A stretch of 62,949 bases of DNA, taken from contig CAUYUJ010001707.1 of NCBI GenBank assembly GCA_963575745.1, positions 35,001 through 97,949 on the forward strand. The letters run 5' to 3'. Source of the stretch: Prorocentrum cordatum (taxonomy: Eukaryota > Sar > Dinophyceae > Prorocentrales > Prorocentraceae). Below the pieces are notes generated by a model. It saw only the letters and a list, made by a program, of their open reading frames with translations, did no database searches and had not been told where the DNA came from. This document shows positions 19,556 to 31,500 of this stretch, piece after piece. The position numbers and the translations under genes were made by a program. Numbering within the stretch: the stretch's first letter is position 1; each line of letters begins with the position of its first letter.

Positions 19556-20576
19556 ATAGATAACTCCTCCCTGTTACACCCCGAAGCCAGTTGTGAGGGC
19601 GGGCCGGGCGTTTTGCCTGACACTCCCTCACCACTTATGATTCTTAAGCTTTAAGGGTGACAACAGCTTCAAAGATGGAGGGCGGGAGGTTTTCAAAATG
19701 TGGCTCACGCCTTAGCGCCGCGCGCAATCGTTTACAAAATTTGCAAGAGCTTCACGGATTGAGGGCGTGCGGTTTTTTTTTAATGTGGCTCTCGCCTTAG
19801 CGCCGAGCAAATTCGTTTCAAGAGTTTGCAAGAGATTCACAGATTGAGGGCGAGTCGTTTTCAAAACGTGGCTCTCGCCTTAGCACGGCGCACATTCGTT
19901 TCAACAATTTGCAAGAGTTTCACGGACTGAGGGCGGGTGGTTCTCAAAATGTGGCTTGCCCCTTAGCGCAGCGCACATTCGTTTTTAAAAATTGAAAAAA
20001 TCTCGGATTGAGGGCGGCTCCTTTTCAAAATGTGGCTCTCGCCTGAGCGCCGAGCACATTCGTTTCAAGAGTTTGCAAGAGATTCACGGATTGAGGGCGA
20101 GTCGTGCTCAAAATGTGGCACTCGCCTTAGCGCGGCGCACATTCGTTTCAACAATTTGCAAGAGCTTCTCGGATTGAGGGCGGCTCCTTTTCAAAATGTG
20201 GCTCTCGGCTTAGCGCCGCGCACATTCGTTCCAAAGATTTGCAAAAGTTTCACGGCTTCCCATGAACAACGTACCCAAATATGCGTTTTCGAAAGATTTG
20301 GGATTATGCGGGTGCAGCAGTTATGTTGGTTCGCCGTGCTGAAATCCCAAAAAACTTGATGGCACTATTCCGGATCGCCAAAACGCAGCAGTCAGGTTGA
20401 TACGAGGCGTTGAAATCCCGAGAACCATGTTCTGGCATGCTTTAGGATCTTCAAACGGTTGACTTCTAACAAGGCCGTTCCATCAATGGAAATGAACCAT
20501 TGTAGAGGCTATGACGAGGGAGCTTGGGGGGAGGCTTCATTCCTACATCGTTGATGACTCTTGGGTTTACACTGGT
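19556..20576 (+). repeat. 83-bp-subrepeat element, copy B
   Basis: Left end CTCCTTATAGATAACTCCTC at a CCT array, then GGGCGTTTTGCCTGACACT. About seven 75-83-bp subrepeats (GCAAGAG.TTCACGGATTGAG...AAAATGTGGCTC.CGCCTTAGCG) follow. It ends TTGATGACTCTTGGGTTTAC at a CCT array. Same order as copy A. Confidence 0.85.
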
Positions 20577-20632
20577 CCTCCTCCTCCTCCTCCTCCTCCT
20601 GCTCTTCCTCCTCCTCCTCAACCTTATCCTCC

Positions 20633-21566
20633 TTCATTCCTTGTCCTTATAAATTACTTTTCCCTGTCGCACCCTGTGGCCAGTTTTTAGGGCGGGCCGG
20701 GCGTTTCGCCTAAGACTTCCTCACAAATTACGTATGACTCTGACGCTTAGAAACTGGCAACAGTTGGAGGGCGGGTCCTTTTCAAAAAGTGGCTCCCGCC
20801 TTAGCGCCGCGCACGATCGTTTTCAACAATTTGCAAGAGCTTCACGAATTGAGGGCGGATCCTTTTCAAAATGTGGCTCTCGCCTCAGCGCCGCGCACAT
20901 TCGTTTTAGAAATTCGCAAGCGTTTTACGCATTGAGAGCGAATGGATTTCAAAATGTGGCTCTCGCCTAAGCGCCGCGCGCATTCCTTAAACAAATTGCA
21001 AGAGCTTCACGGACTGAGGGCGACTGGTTTTCAACATGTGGCTCTCGCCTGAGCGCCGCGCACATCCGTTCTAAAGAAGTACAAGAGCTTCACAGGTAGA
21101 GGGCGGATCGTTTTCAAAATGTGGCTCTCGCCTTAGCGCGACGCACATCCACTTTTTAATTTGCAAGAGCTTCACGGATTGAGGGCAGGTCGCTTTCAAC
21201 ACGTGGCTCTCGCCTTGGCGCCACGCACACTCGTTTTATTTGCAAGAACTTCACGGATTACCAGAAATAGTGTTGTGGAAGGATTCGGGATTATGCGGGT
21301 GCAACAGTTACGTTGGTTCTCTGTGTTGACATCGTAGGAATGGCGTTCTGGCACGATGCAGGATCGTCAAGACGCAACAGTCAGGTTGGTCCGTGGCGTT
21401 GGAATCCCGAGAACAATGTTTTGGCATGCTTCAGGGTCTTCAAACGGGTGTCTTCCAACGAAGCAGTTCCATCGATGGACATGAACCATTATAAGGGCCT
21501 ATGAAGAGGGAGCTTGAAGGGAAAGTTTACCCCAACATCGTTGATGACTCTTGGGTTTACACTGGT
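20633..21566 (+). repeat. 83-bp-subrepeat element, copy C
   Basis: Same structure as copies A and B, separated from B only by a short CCT array (20572-20632). Six to seven subrepeats; ends TTGATGACTCTTGGGTTTAC then ACTGGTCCTCCTCC. Confidence 0.85.
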
Positions 21567-21584
21567 CCTCCTCCTTCTCCTCAT

Positions 21585-22060
21585 CCTGGTCTGGGCCCCG
21601 CGGGGGCCGACCACCAGAACGTGTACAAGGTCCGCATGATGTCAGCCCAGCAGACACCCCGGATAGTGTTCATGCGATCACACCGAGCGGTGCTGACAGA
21701 AACCTCATCGTCAGTCGTTCGTTGATCGGCTGGTGGGTTCATGCATGACCTCAGCTTCCATGGGGGGGCTGGCAGCAGGGCAATTTGCTGGCCTGGCGAT
21801 GGTGACAGGAAGCGCAGTCCCAGAACGTGGAGGGGAGGTTCCACCGTGGTCGGCGCGGACCCCAAGACCCGAAGTGCATCCATGGCCAGGCTGGCCAACG
21901 GCCCCGCTAGCAGCTCCGAACGACTGACGACGCGGTTTCTGTCAGCACGGCTCGGTGCGATCGCGTGAACACCATCTGGGGCTTGCCACCCGTCAGCGCC
22001 TGCTGGGCTGACATAATACGGACCTTGAACGCTTTTTGGGGGTCGGGGTCCCGCGCGGCC
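21585..22060. repeat. Inverted duplication of a coding-like segment
   Basis: 21585-21723 (plus) and 22060-21916 (minus) match at about 80 percent with one 15-base gap. Read outward from each arm, both give the peptide pattern KVR.MSAQQ...P..VF.RSHRAVLTET.SSVVR, and several differences are synonymous. The spacer is about 190 bp. The family is not recognised. It may be two fragments of a multicopy gene or an element with coding ends. Confidence 0.55.
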
Positions 22061-22410
22061 TACACCGCCCTCTCCGCGGCACGCGGTCGCCGAGGCCAGC
22101 GAATGCAGGCACCCAAGCACCACCTCCATCTCTGGGGCGGCTCCACAACAACCCCCGTCGGACCCTAGGACGTCCACGAATGAGCCGAGCCGGTGCCCCA
22201 CAAGCCCACGGGAGGCCCCAGGAAAAGGCCCGAGACATGCCCAAAGAGGGGCCCCAGACGACCAGAAGCACTCAACATGAGAATGCGCCTCAGCGATGAC
22301 GGGTATCAAAGAGTTCTTGAGAAGGCAACCAAGAAGCCCCCAGGACCGCCCTGGTGTGACCACGGAAGGTGGCAGCAGAGGACCACAAGAGGAGCTAAAG
22401 CTGGAAGGGG
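22061..22410. other. Unassigned spacer
   Basis: GC-rich, GGCCC/CCAGG-rich sequence without a recognisable product. Confidence 0.4.
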
Positions 22411-22585
22411 GGCTAGTATTAGGACGGGCATGTCCCCCATACAGGCGGATTTTGGGTAAAAAACAAAAATAATCAAAACAGACTCCCAAATTGTTCAAAA
22501 TAGTCGTAAAATCGTCCCCTGACTATTTTTCAACTATTTTTGAATATTCCTGCTGTAGAGGGACATGCCTGACTTAAGGCTAGTA
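22411..22585. mobile_element. 159-bp MITE with 8-bp target duplication (hAT/Merlin-like)
   Basis: An AT-rich insert (22419-22577) is flanked by identical GGCTAGTA (22411-22418 and 22578-22585). Termini TTAGGACGGGCATGTCCC and TTAAGTCAGGCATGTCCC, followed by (C/T)C(A)TACAG, are inverted repeats of about 26 bp. An 8-bp duplication points to hAT or a related superfamily; no transposase is present. Confidence 0.75.
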
Positions 22586-23495
22586 CAGGCCAGCGCTGGG
22601 AACTGGCTAACCTGAGGCAGGATTGGGCACTTTCTGCTACTACCAGAAGGCTGGAAAAACACGTGGCTGGATTCACGCGTTTAAAACCCTTTTCCCTGTC
22701 CCCACCTTTCGTTCCGCCCGATGGGTCGGCTCGCAGGCGGCGCAGGAAGGCCCCAGCGAGCGGACCAGCTGGCCCAAAAAGAGGCGAGTGATAGACCCCA
22801 GAAGAGAACTCAGAGAACCCAGAGTCACAATCAGCTGAAACATGATGGTCAGGTTTGTTCGATTTCCATGGGTCCGGGCCCAAGATGGATTCTAGAGGTA
22901 CTAAACCCAAGAGCCCTCAAGGCGGCCCCGTGAGTGTCCCAGCACGACGTAGAGGAGCACACCGATATGACCAAGGCGGCCCAAGACACCCCAAAGGCCT
23001 CCAAGACTGCCCCCACAACAGCCCAGACGAGCCCAGTCGGCCCCAGCAAGCAGGTCAGGTGGCCCGAGAGTACTCAAGGACCACCAAGTAGCCCCACGAG
23101 GGTCCCGAGATGGCCCGGGTGGCCACGAGAGGTTCCGCGGATGTCCCGAGATCCCCCTGCAGCAAAGGCGACAGCATAATCAACCGCAGCAGGGCCAACA
23201 GCGCTAAGTAAGCCAACGAGGATCCAACGCGATCCAAGAAGACCCTGAGAACCCAAACTAGCCATGTTTCTGATGTGCTACCACGAAGCAGATCGGTGGG
23301 CAGGTCTGCAGGTATGCACGAACGTTTGAACGCGCGGGTATACATGAAACTGTTGACAGAAAGCGCACATGCGCGATCGCATGCGATGGCTGAGATCGAG
23401 AGGGCTCGACAAGGTCACAAAAAACACTCCCTCGGGGCCTCCTGGGCCTTTCGGAGGAAGCGGTTGGTTCTTCCTGTCCACGTGGATATCTCCTC
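22586..23495. other. Unassigned sequence
   Basis: Moderately GC-rich, with GGCCC/CCAAG short repeats around 22970-23130. A minus-strand frame at 23345-23055 has a hydrophobic LAYLALLALLRLIML stretch but no recognisable domain; not called as a gene. Confidence 0.35.
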
Positions 23496-24115
23496 CTCAT
23501 CCTACTGCCCCTCCTCCTTCTCCTCCTCCTCCTCCTCCTCCTCCTCCTCCTCCACCTCCTCCACCTCGTGCTGCCCCTCCTCCTTCTCCTCCCCCACCTC
23601 CTCCTCCTCCTCCTGCTGACCATCCTCGTTCTCTCTCCTCCCCCCTCCGCCTCCTCCACACCCCTCCTCCTCCCTCCCCTCCTCCTCTCCTCCTCCTCCT
23701 CCTCCTCCTCCTCCTCCTCCCTCCTCCTCCTCGCTGCTGCTGCGCTTGCTTGCTGCCTCCTCCCCATCCTCACCTGCATCCTCCGGCTCCCTCTCATCCT
23801 CCTGGTCCTCCTCCTCCTCCTCTCCTCCTCCTCCTCCTCCTCCTCCTCCTCCTCCTCCTCCTCCTCCTCATCCTCCTCCTCTGCACCCTCATCCTCCCGC
23901 CGAAGGAGGATGGAGTTGGAGCGAGGAGGAGGAGGAGGAGGAGGAAGGAGGAGGAAGGAGGTGGAGCGAGGAGGAGGAGGAGGAGGAAGAGGAGGAGGAG
24001 GAGGAGGAGGAAGGACGAGGGGGAAGGAGAAGGGAGGAGGAGGAGAGAGGGGAGGAGGAGGGAGGAGGAGGAGGAGGAGGGAGGAGGAGGAGGAGGAGGA
24101 GGAGGGAGGAGAGCA
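23496..24115. repeat. CCT array switching to AGG array
   Basis: Plus strand is CCT/CTC (23496-23895) and then, after a 20-base joint near 23900, AGG/GAG (23915-24115). Each strand could therefore fold into a long imperfect hairpin. Frames are poly-P/S/L and poly-E/R/G. Confidence 0.95.
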
Positions 24116-24269
24116 GGGCCATTATGGCCCCTGCTGGAGGGGATGCTCGCCGCCCCGTGCGGGGCCTGAGCACGCGGTGCCGACTCGGAGGGGCCGGTTC
24201 TCCGCCGTCGCCAGAGTCACCGCCTCGTCGAGCTGCCTCCTGGCCGCTGGGGGCGGGGGCAGGGGCAGG

Positions 24270-24455
24270 ACCCAGACCTGCGACGACACGATTTTTACCA
24301 CAACGTCGACCCCCAGAAGCCTCGACCCCTTCCCCGGGACCGGCTTTCCATCCCGAGTCGTTTTGTTGACGGTCCCGAGGCCCAGCAAGGGCCCGCAGGC
24401 GCCGACAAGAGCGGGAAACCTCCCGTCGTGATTTGGTCACGACGCGAGGGGGTCT
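24270..24455 (-). repeat. CAGACCC inverted-repeat element, copy
   Basis: GACCCAGACCTGCGACGACA at 24270 and, reversed, GCCCAGACCCCCTCGCGTCG at 24455 bound sequence similar to 11031-11235 in opposite orientation (GGGAAACCTCCCGTCGTGAT, CCGAGGCCCAGCAAGGGCC). Confidence 0.55.
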
Positions 24456-24604
24456 GGGCTCGTCTTAGGCAGGAGAAGGAGGAGGAGGTCTGGGCCACCG
24501 GGAGGGAGGGAGAGATCGAGCGGGGGTGGGCCAGCGAGCGCGCCGCCCAGCCCGTTGGCAGGCGGCACGAGCGAGCGCGCTGGCGCCTCCACAGGCGGGG
24601 AGCA

Positions 24605-26128
<1,524 letters not shown>

Positions 26129-26130
<2 letters not shown>

Positions 26131-26274
26131 GAGTGCGGGGGAGCCCCGCCGCGCGACCCGCCGCGCGTGGGGGCCACGCCGCGCGGACCCGCGCCGCACC
26201 GCCTGCGAGGTCGTCGTCGCCGTCGTGGTCGTCGTCGTCGTCGCCGTCGTCGCCGCCGTCGCCGCCGTCGCCGC

Positions 26275-26311
<37 letters not shown>

Positions 26312-27154
26312 ATCATCGTCGTCGTCGTTGTCGCCGTCGCCGTCGCCGTCGGTTTAGCCGTCGTCGCCGCCGGCGCATCGGTGCCTCGCCAGGGCGCGCG
26401 AGAGCCTCGTCTCGTCGCGGCAGGGGCAAGGAGGGCAGAGGGAGAAGAGGGATAGGAGGAAGAAGAAGAAGAAGAAGGGGAGTATGAATACGTAGAAGAA
26501 GAAGAAGAAGAAGACGAAGAAGAAGATGAAGACAGGGAGGAGCAAGATGAAGACGAAGACGAAGAATGCGAAGAATACGAAGAAGAAGGAGAGCAGAAGA
26601 AGAAGAAGAAGAAGAAGAAGACTGCGGACTGCTCACGCGGTGCACCGCTCGGAGAAGGTGCACGCGCGCCCCTACGCGGGCAGCGCACGCGCAGCTGTCC
26701 GCGCACCCGGCTTCCTCCCTGTGGCGTCGCTCGCCCTGCGGCGCGCACCAAGGGGAGAGCGGGGCAGAAAGGGCGGTCTGCTGGGAGGGTCCCAGAAGAA
26801 GGAAAAAAATAAACCGATCTGGGCTGCGGAAGATTTGTGACGGGGCTCGAGCGAAGCAGCGTAGTTCGTTGTCGTGCTGTTTTCGCGTTCCTTTGTTATG
26901 TCTTCGCTCTACCTCTGCTGCGGGACGAGATCAAGACGAAAAGTCGGTCCACGAAATCGCCAGAACACCGTTTAGCTCGAGCCCTGCTCTGTGATGGGAG
27001 GACCCAGCTCCCGAGAGAGGAGGCACGGCACGCGGCGAAGCAGGGGAGGGGGGCCAGCAGCTGCTCCCTCCCTCCGCCGGCGGTGCCACTCGCGCTGGGC
27101 CATCCGCGGCGGAGGAATTTCGCTACCGAGGAACCCCACATGCTTCTAATATTC
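26129..27154. repeat. Segmental duplication, unit 1
   Basis: About 1,025 bp: GTC array, GAAGAA array, a CCCTACGCGGGCAGCGCACG segment, a CTCGAGC MITE and a tail ending CATGCTTCTAATAT. Unit 2 at 27321-28364 has the same order with more than 95 percent identity by eye, apart from array lengths. Confidence 0.85.
26838..26990. mobile_element. CTCGAGC-family MITE, copy in unit 1
   Basis: Ends CGGGGCTCGAGCGAAGCAGC and, reversed, GCAGGGCTCGAGCTAAACGG, about 150 bp apart, with the family core TCTTCGCTCTACCTCTGCTG and GTCCACGAAA. Confidence 0.65.
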
Positions 27155-27290
27155 GGGGAGACGTAAGACTCGGGTACGGGGGACTCGGGTTGGCCCGACG
27201 GGGCCATCATAAAAATGACGAGGCCCAACCTGAAATTTGACGCGAGCTCCCGCTGCAGACATCCCACGAAAACTGGACCGTCAAAATCCA
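27151..27290. repeat. Truncated copy of the intron-2 TIR element
   Basis: GGGGAGACGTAAGACTCGGG then GGACTCGGGTTGGCC, GACGAGGCCCAACCTGAAAT and CATCCCACGAAAACTGGACC match 17752-17888 closely. The right terminus is absent. It lies between the two duplication units. Confidence 0.7.
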
Positions 27291-27320
27291 GGCCGCGGAC
27301 GGCACCAAGAGCCGCGGGCG

Positions 27321-27474
27321 CGGAGCGCGGGGAGCCCCGCCGCGCGACCGCCGCGCGTCGGGGCCACGCCGCGCGACCGCCGCGCCGCACCGTCTGCGAG
27401 GCCGTCGTCGCCGTCGTGGTCGTCGACGTCGTCGTCGTCGTCGCCGTCGTCGCCGCCGTCGCCGCCGTCGCCGC

Positions 27475-27511
<37 letters not shown>

Positions 27512-28364
27512 ATCATCGTCGTCGTCGTTGTCGCCGTCGCCGTCGCCGTCGGTTTAGCCGTCGTCGCCGCCGGCGCATCGGTGCCTCGCCAGGGCGCGCA
27601 AGAGCCTCGTCTCGTCGCGGCAAGGGCAAGGAGGGCAGAGGGAGAAGAGGGATAGGAGGAAGAAGAAGAAGAAGGGGAGTATGAATACGTAGAAGAAGAA
27701 GAAGAAGAAGAAGAAGAAGAAGAAGAAGACGAAGAAGAAGATGAAGACAGGGAGGAGCAAGATGAAGACGAAGACGAAGAATGCGAAGAATACGAAGAAG
27801 AAGGAGAGCAGAAGAAGAAGAAGAAGAAGACTGCGGACTGCTCACGCGGTGCACCGCTCGGAGAAGGTGCACGCGCGCCCCTACGCGGGCAGCGCACGCG
27901 CAGCTGTCCGCGCACCCGGCTTCCTCCCTGTGGCGTCGCTCGCCCTGCGGCGCGCACCAAGGGGAGAGCGGGGCAGAAAGGGCGGTCTGCTGGGAGGGTC
28001 CCAGAAGAAGGAAAAAAAATAAACCGATCTGGGCTGCGGAAGATTTGTGACGGGGCTCGAGCGAAGCAGCGTTGTTCGTTGTCGTGCTGTTTTCGCGTTC
28101 CTTTGTTATGTCTTCGCTCTGCCTCTGCTGCGGGACGAGATCAAGACGAAAAGTCGGTCCACGAAATCGCCAAAACACCGTGTAGCTCGAGCCCTGCTCT
28201 GTGATGGGAGGACCCAGCTCCCGAGAGAGGAGGCACGGCACGCGGCGAAGCAGGGGAGGGGGGCCAGCAGCTGCTCCCTCCCTCCGCCGGCGGTGCCACT
28301 CGCGCTGGGCCATCCGCGGCGGAGGAATTTCGCTACCGAGGAACCCCACATGCTTCTAATATGT
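27321..28364. repeat. Segmental duplication, unit 2
   Basis: Tandem partner of 26129-27154, ending CATGCTTCTAATAT 12 bp before the copia 3' LTR. The CTCGAGC MITE is at 28048-28200. Open frames shared with unit 1 are duplicated repeat translations. Confidence 0.85.
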
Positions 28365-28376
28365 CTGGCGTGTTGA

Positions 28377-28575
28377 TGAGATCGTCTCCGTCGGGCATTG
28401 AAGAGGGCGAAAGATAACGAGTTAATCTAAGATGGGCATAGAGTTTTCCGAGGCACGCCTCTGAACACCACGATACGATACTGTGAAACTCCGCCAACAC
28501 GGCGGCCTTAAGCCAAGAGGCTGCGGTCAGATCCAAGGGACACGTAGGGAGGAGGGGAGTGGGAACACGACCACA
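28377..28575 (-). repeat. 3' LTR of the copia element
   Basis: 199 bp, identical to 37687-37885. In element orientation it starts TGTGGTCGTG and ends GATCTCA. The polyprotein stop (28510-28508) lies inside it, so the last 22 or so residues are LTR-encoded. No clear polypurine tract precedes it (GAAAGTAGTCCCGT is the nearest purine-biased run). Confidence 0.95.
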
Positions 28576-31500
28576 ACGGGACTACTTTCAGTGGATCTGA
28601 CAGCGGCCCGAAACTCCTGCCCTCCTCCGCACCCCTACCGCCTACCCCAGCCTGATCCCCGACCCAGTAGCCGTCTCCCGGCTGGTTCAGAGCCTGACGG
28701 GAGGAGGCGCGCGAGCGGCACTTCAAATCGTTATTGAGAGCTCTCTCGTTCATGTGTCCCTCCTCATCCACAAGCACGATCGAACCCCGACTGAGAAGAT
28801 CTGAGAGAGCCACGTTCCCCCGGGCAGGGTCGGCCTTCGTGAGGCAATCCGCCGCCATGCGGCCGTGAGGGACCCATCGAATCTGAGAGCCGATAGCTGA
28901 AAGACTGTCACGCACGACTGCTAGCTCAATCGCCGTTCTCCTGTCTTGACGTGAGCCTGCACTGTTGCGAGACAGGGTGTCGAAGATCGACTTCGCGTCA
29001 ACGACTGAAAGAGAACTCACTCCCTCGGACAGAGTACAATCCCTGCTCAGCACGACGGAAAAAGGAGCCTGCGAGAGGTGCCAGTCTGGAATGCACACGT
29101 CATTGAAAAGCAAATCTCGCCACATGATGGCGAGCCACTGGCCCTCGGCCAGTGCAGCACTCAAACTCAGAGTCTCTGCGGCCCCCGTGGAGGCAACTAC
29201 ACGCTTCAGTCTGACGGAACGCCAACTGAGTAAAGAGACCCGGGGCCTCACATTCTGCCGAATGGACGCGTCGGCCGCACACACGAGCCATCCGCCTTGG
29301 GCCCCATTTCTTCGAGCGGACCCGGTACCGCCAGCGTCAGAAATAGTCACGAAATTCAAAGAAGCGGCATCCAGGGGCCAAATCGCAATCTCTTGGCACG
29401 CCGAGCTCTTGAGATGCTTAACTATTTTCAAACACAAGATGGCGTCAGCCACCGTGGGGTTCGGCAACGCGGCACTCTGTAAAGAGGCTCCGGCGGCCAC
29501 GTCCGGACGAGACTCCCTCCCCAACCACTGCATCTGAGCTACCATCGTACGATAGTGGCGGACCTCCTCCGCGGTGAGAAGATCATCCGGCACAGCACGG
29601 CGCTCCTTAGCCAGACGCATGGGGGCGAGCTGTTCGGCGATGTATTTTTCTTGATCCACGAAAATACGAGACCCCACCTGCTTGAGGTGTCTGCCTGCAA
29701 AATCTGATTCCTCACTTTTCCATTTCCCGAACTTGAAACGCCCCTGGATCCGTTCCTTCAGACCGACTCTCTCCCCGGGGTGTGAAGCCACAATAAGATC
29801 GTCTACTTCTATGAGCACTATGGAGCGAGGTTCCCCCTGGCTGGACCGTTTCACCCACAAACAGGGCTCAAGAAGAGATTTCTCGAAGCCATCCTCGGAC
29901 AGCCATTGTGTGAGCGTGCGGTGCCACAGCAAAGGAGCATCGTTCAGCCCATACACTGGCGCAATGAGCTCGATGAGCTCGCCTGGGGCAAGGTTCAGCC
30001 CCTGGCAAGGCTCGCAGAAAATCTGTCCACGCGGACGAGATAGTCTGTTGGACTGACAGAAAGCATTCTTAGCATCCGCAACTTCTAAGGTCCAGCCCAA
30101 CGAACAAATCGCTTGTAAAGTCAACATGATGCTTTCTCCCTGGGGGGTGGGGGCGTACACCTGCAACTGGTCGCCATCGGGATCATGGCGTCCCTGCACA
30201 CACCATCGTGACTTAGCAACCGCTTCGGACCCCAGACCCTCCTGAGGTTTAAAGCGTCGGACCATCCGGGAACCCAGCACTCGATCGGGAAAACGCTTGC
30301 GCACCAACGCTGCCTCGGCAGCAGGAACGATCCTCACCGCTCCTAAATCTAAAATCGCTCGCCACTCCTTGGCGTCTGAAAAGACAAAAAGGCGTCTCTC
30401 GGCCTCCGAGAGATGCTTGAGCGGAACCTCCGCTCCTCTCCGACTGGGAGGAGCTCCTTCCCCAGAGCATCCCCCAGTCTCCGCGAAGGTTCCAGCTCCC
30501 CCGACCCAAAACGACGGCTCCCAGCCGTACCACCCGCACAACTCAGCCCATAGGCTTTCCCCTTGCTCTTCGTCGAACTCCGACTGCTCGTCTTCGCCGC
30601 CGTCTCCGAACCAAGAACCTAAAAACCTTTGATCTAGAGGCACATCTTCCAAGCCAGCATCTCGAATCGCCCGATCGGCGACCCTCGAAACCGGAGCACC
30701 GTTTCTGTCAAAAATCGTGCCCGGTCTCAGGGACTCATCCCTGGGCTCGAGAAGGCGAGGCTCGGGAGTTCGCGACCTCGCGCGCCCTCCGGACTCCAGG
30801 ACGGCGTCTGCGCCGTCGCCAGCACCTAAGCTCTGCTGGCCAGGAGTATCGGAGGAGGAAGAGGCAGCCGGGCGCAGATCGCCACGGCGAATCGAAACGG
30901 GAGTATCATCTAAAGCACTGCGGCGCCGGATCGAAGGATCGATCTCTCTCGCAAGCGCCAACACTCGCCCCGGAGCTGGCAGCTGCTCTGCGGGAGTCCG
31001 AGGCGCTGACTGCGGATGAGGAGGAGGCGGTTCTAACCTTGGTCTCTGATGAGGACGAGGGGAGGGATCGACTCCATCCGGATCCGTAATCTGACGCGAG
31101 ATCGCGGGCGTGGGCACGGACCCCTGGACCGAAGAGGGAGGTTGGACCGTCGAGGCCCTCTCGAGCGAAGAGGAGGGAGGAGGAGGAGCGGGAGGGACAG
31201 GAGGATCGTCTTCTGGAACAACCACAGGCTCAACCCCCCTAGCCGTCGGTGGGGCCACCACCACAGCTGCGCCTTCCGAGCGTTCCGGGGGTGCCGCCAC
31301 GTCCCAAGCACCAGGAGGAGGGGGCCCCTCGGACTCCACGTCAACCGCTCCCACCCGCTTCCCTGGATCCTTCAGGTCCCGCCTGAGACTGTCAAAAGCG
31401 GGAGAGTCGAGAAGCTCGGCTCCCCACGACTCCTCTTTGGTAGCCCAACGAACCTGTTCACTCCCACACTTCAAAAGGCGCGAACGCATCGCCACCCAAA

